Below are positions 61,552-61,922 of a stretch of 61,922 nt of DNA, piece by piece. Made by a program: the position numbers and the translations under genes. Source of the stretch: Pseudemcibacter sp038106445. Lineage in GTDB: Bacteria > Pseudomonadota > Alphaproteobacteria > Sphingomonadales > Emcibacteraceae. The stretch spans positions 1 to 61,922 of the forward strand of contig JAYODU010000012.1 in the NCBI GenBank assembly GCA_038106445.1, written 5' to 3'. The stretch's first letter is position 1, and each line of letters opens with the position of its first letter. The notes beneath the pieces are model-generated. The model did not search any database. It saw nothing but the letters and a program-made list of their open reading frames with translations, and was not told where the DNA came from.

Positions 61552-61922
61552 TTAATCATCAGGCAGGGCATAAACCCTGAACTCACCGGGATAAGCACCA
61601 CCTGAAACAGAAACGCAGAGATACTGCTTGCCGTCGATCATATAGGTCATTGGTGATCCGGATTGACCAGCAGGCATCCATATTTCACCGACATTCTCGC
61701 CGGTTTCCTTGTCATAAGCACGAAGCATGGCGCCGCGCTCACGATCACCAGGATTTGTTACCAGCATATCACCAACAATTACAAGTGTTTTGGTTACAAC
61801 TACACCAACAGTTGATGGTTGACCCGTGCGCGGGATATCCATCCCCTGAAGATCCGGGTGGTATCTTACGTTATCCGGTGTTTCACCATGTGGTACTTTC
61901 CATAGGACTCTTCCAGCATTCA
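61552..61922 (-). CDS. PQQ-dependent (quinoprotein) dehydrogenase, C-terminal part
   Basis: The frame runs off the window end; 123 codons are present. LWKVPHGETPDN, PRTGQPSTVGVVVTKTLVIVGD, GAMLRAYDKETGENVGEIWMPAGQSGSPMTY and LCVSVSGGAYPGEFRVYALP are the last blades of a PQQ propeller dehydrogenase (membrane glucose/quinate or alcohol type). The ATG at 61842 is internal. It oxidises an alcohol or sugar in the periplasm. Confidence 0.9.
   Translation of the reverse strand, partial: NAGRVLWKVPHGETPDNVRYHPDLQGMDIPRTGQPSTVGVVVTKTLVIVGDMLVTNPGDRERGAMLRAYDKETGENVGEIWMPAGQSGSPMTYMIDGKQYLCVSVSGGAYPGEFRVYALPDD

Noticed and set aside
1..61922. CRISPR array, tRNA or rRNA genes, IS elements, prophage
   Set aside because: No spaced direct repeats, cloverleaf, transposase or phage structural genes were recognised by eye.

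Overview
The window is about 62 kb of a low-GC, gene-dense genome, most likely an alphaproteobacterium. Supporting signs are a CarD/CdnL regulator, a 7Fe ferredoxin FdxA, an M48-LysM lipoprotein, AT-rich promoters with Fur- and FNR-like boxes, and an aerobic aromatic-CoA pathway. Placement near the marine Kordiimonadales/Emcibacterales group is a guess. No rRNA, tRNA, CRISPR or insertion sequence was recognised. There is one assembly gap (10 N at 36821-36830).

Layout. 1-6.8 kb: housekeeping and stress genes (ABM-fold protein, FdxA, CarD, a degenerate metallophosphoesterase, a truncated TolC-like lipoprotein, an MFS carrier, an M48 protease, an SNase-like nuclease). 6.9-11.8 kb: a Fur-box-flanked PepSY membrane protein facing a Tat-exported PhoD-like phosphatase, then an SGNH hydrolase and a soluble reductive-dehalogenase-like Fe-S protein. 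11.8-21.5 kb: small-molecule transport and hydrolysis genes (AAHS-type MFS, NTF2-like protein, a 56-residue lipoprotein, 2OG oxygenase, periplasmic RidA, serine hydrolase, YjiH, LysE, alpha/beta esterase, TauE/SafE, D-cysteine desulfhydrase-like enzyme), ending in two decayed genes.

21.8-44.5 kb is the metabolic centrepiece: a catabolic island resembling the Azoarcus 2-aminobenzoate (anthranilate) CoA pathway. It has a 2-aminobenzoate-CoA ligase-like enzyme, a fused flavin monooxygenase/old-yellow-enzyme reductase like 2-aminobenzoyl-CoA monooxygenase/reductase, beta-oxidation enzymes, a thioesterase, RidA, two MarR regulators and a kynurenine-formamidase-like cyclase. Less expected members are an IorAB 2-oxoacid:ferredoxin oxidoreductase, a CDGSH-cupin fusion, a class V PLP enzyme, an orphan AceE-like E1, NhaA and a zinc alcohol dehydrogenase. 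The likely logic is tryptophan/kynurenine or anthranilate in, CoA activation, ring hydroxylation and reduction, enamine hydrolysis, then beta-oxidation.

44.5-53.6 kb: an atypical NorB-like heme-copper subunit with its NorC cytochrome behind a Kef-type antiporter, facing a CzcCBA-like RND efflux operon ending in DUF3240; two FNR-like boxes lie between. 53.7-58.7 kb: two near-identical secreted beta-propeller paralogues bracket two cupin proteins, a frameshifted DGPF/YCII gene and an ECF42-type sigma factor with a matching promoter. 58.7-61.9 kb: HupE/UreJ-like protein, a third propeller, and the C-terminus of a PQQ-type dehydrogenase cut by the window edge.

A recurring oddity is broken or start-less genes (ABM, SNase, OMF, IaaA, DUF1697, YCII, ECF42). 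Either this genome is losing genes or the assembly carries point errors; the corrupted bases around the N gap show that sequence error is real at least there.
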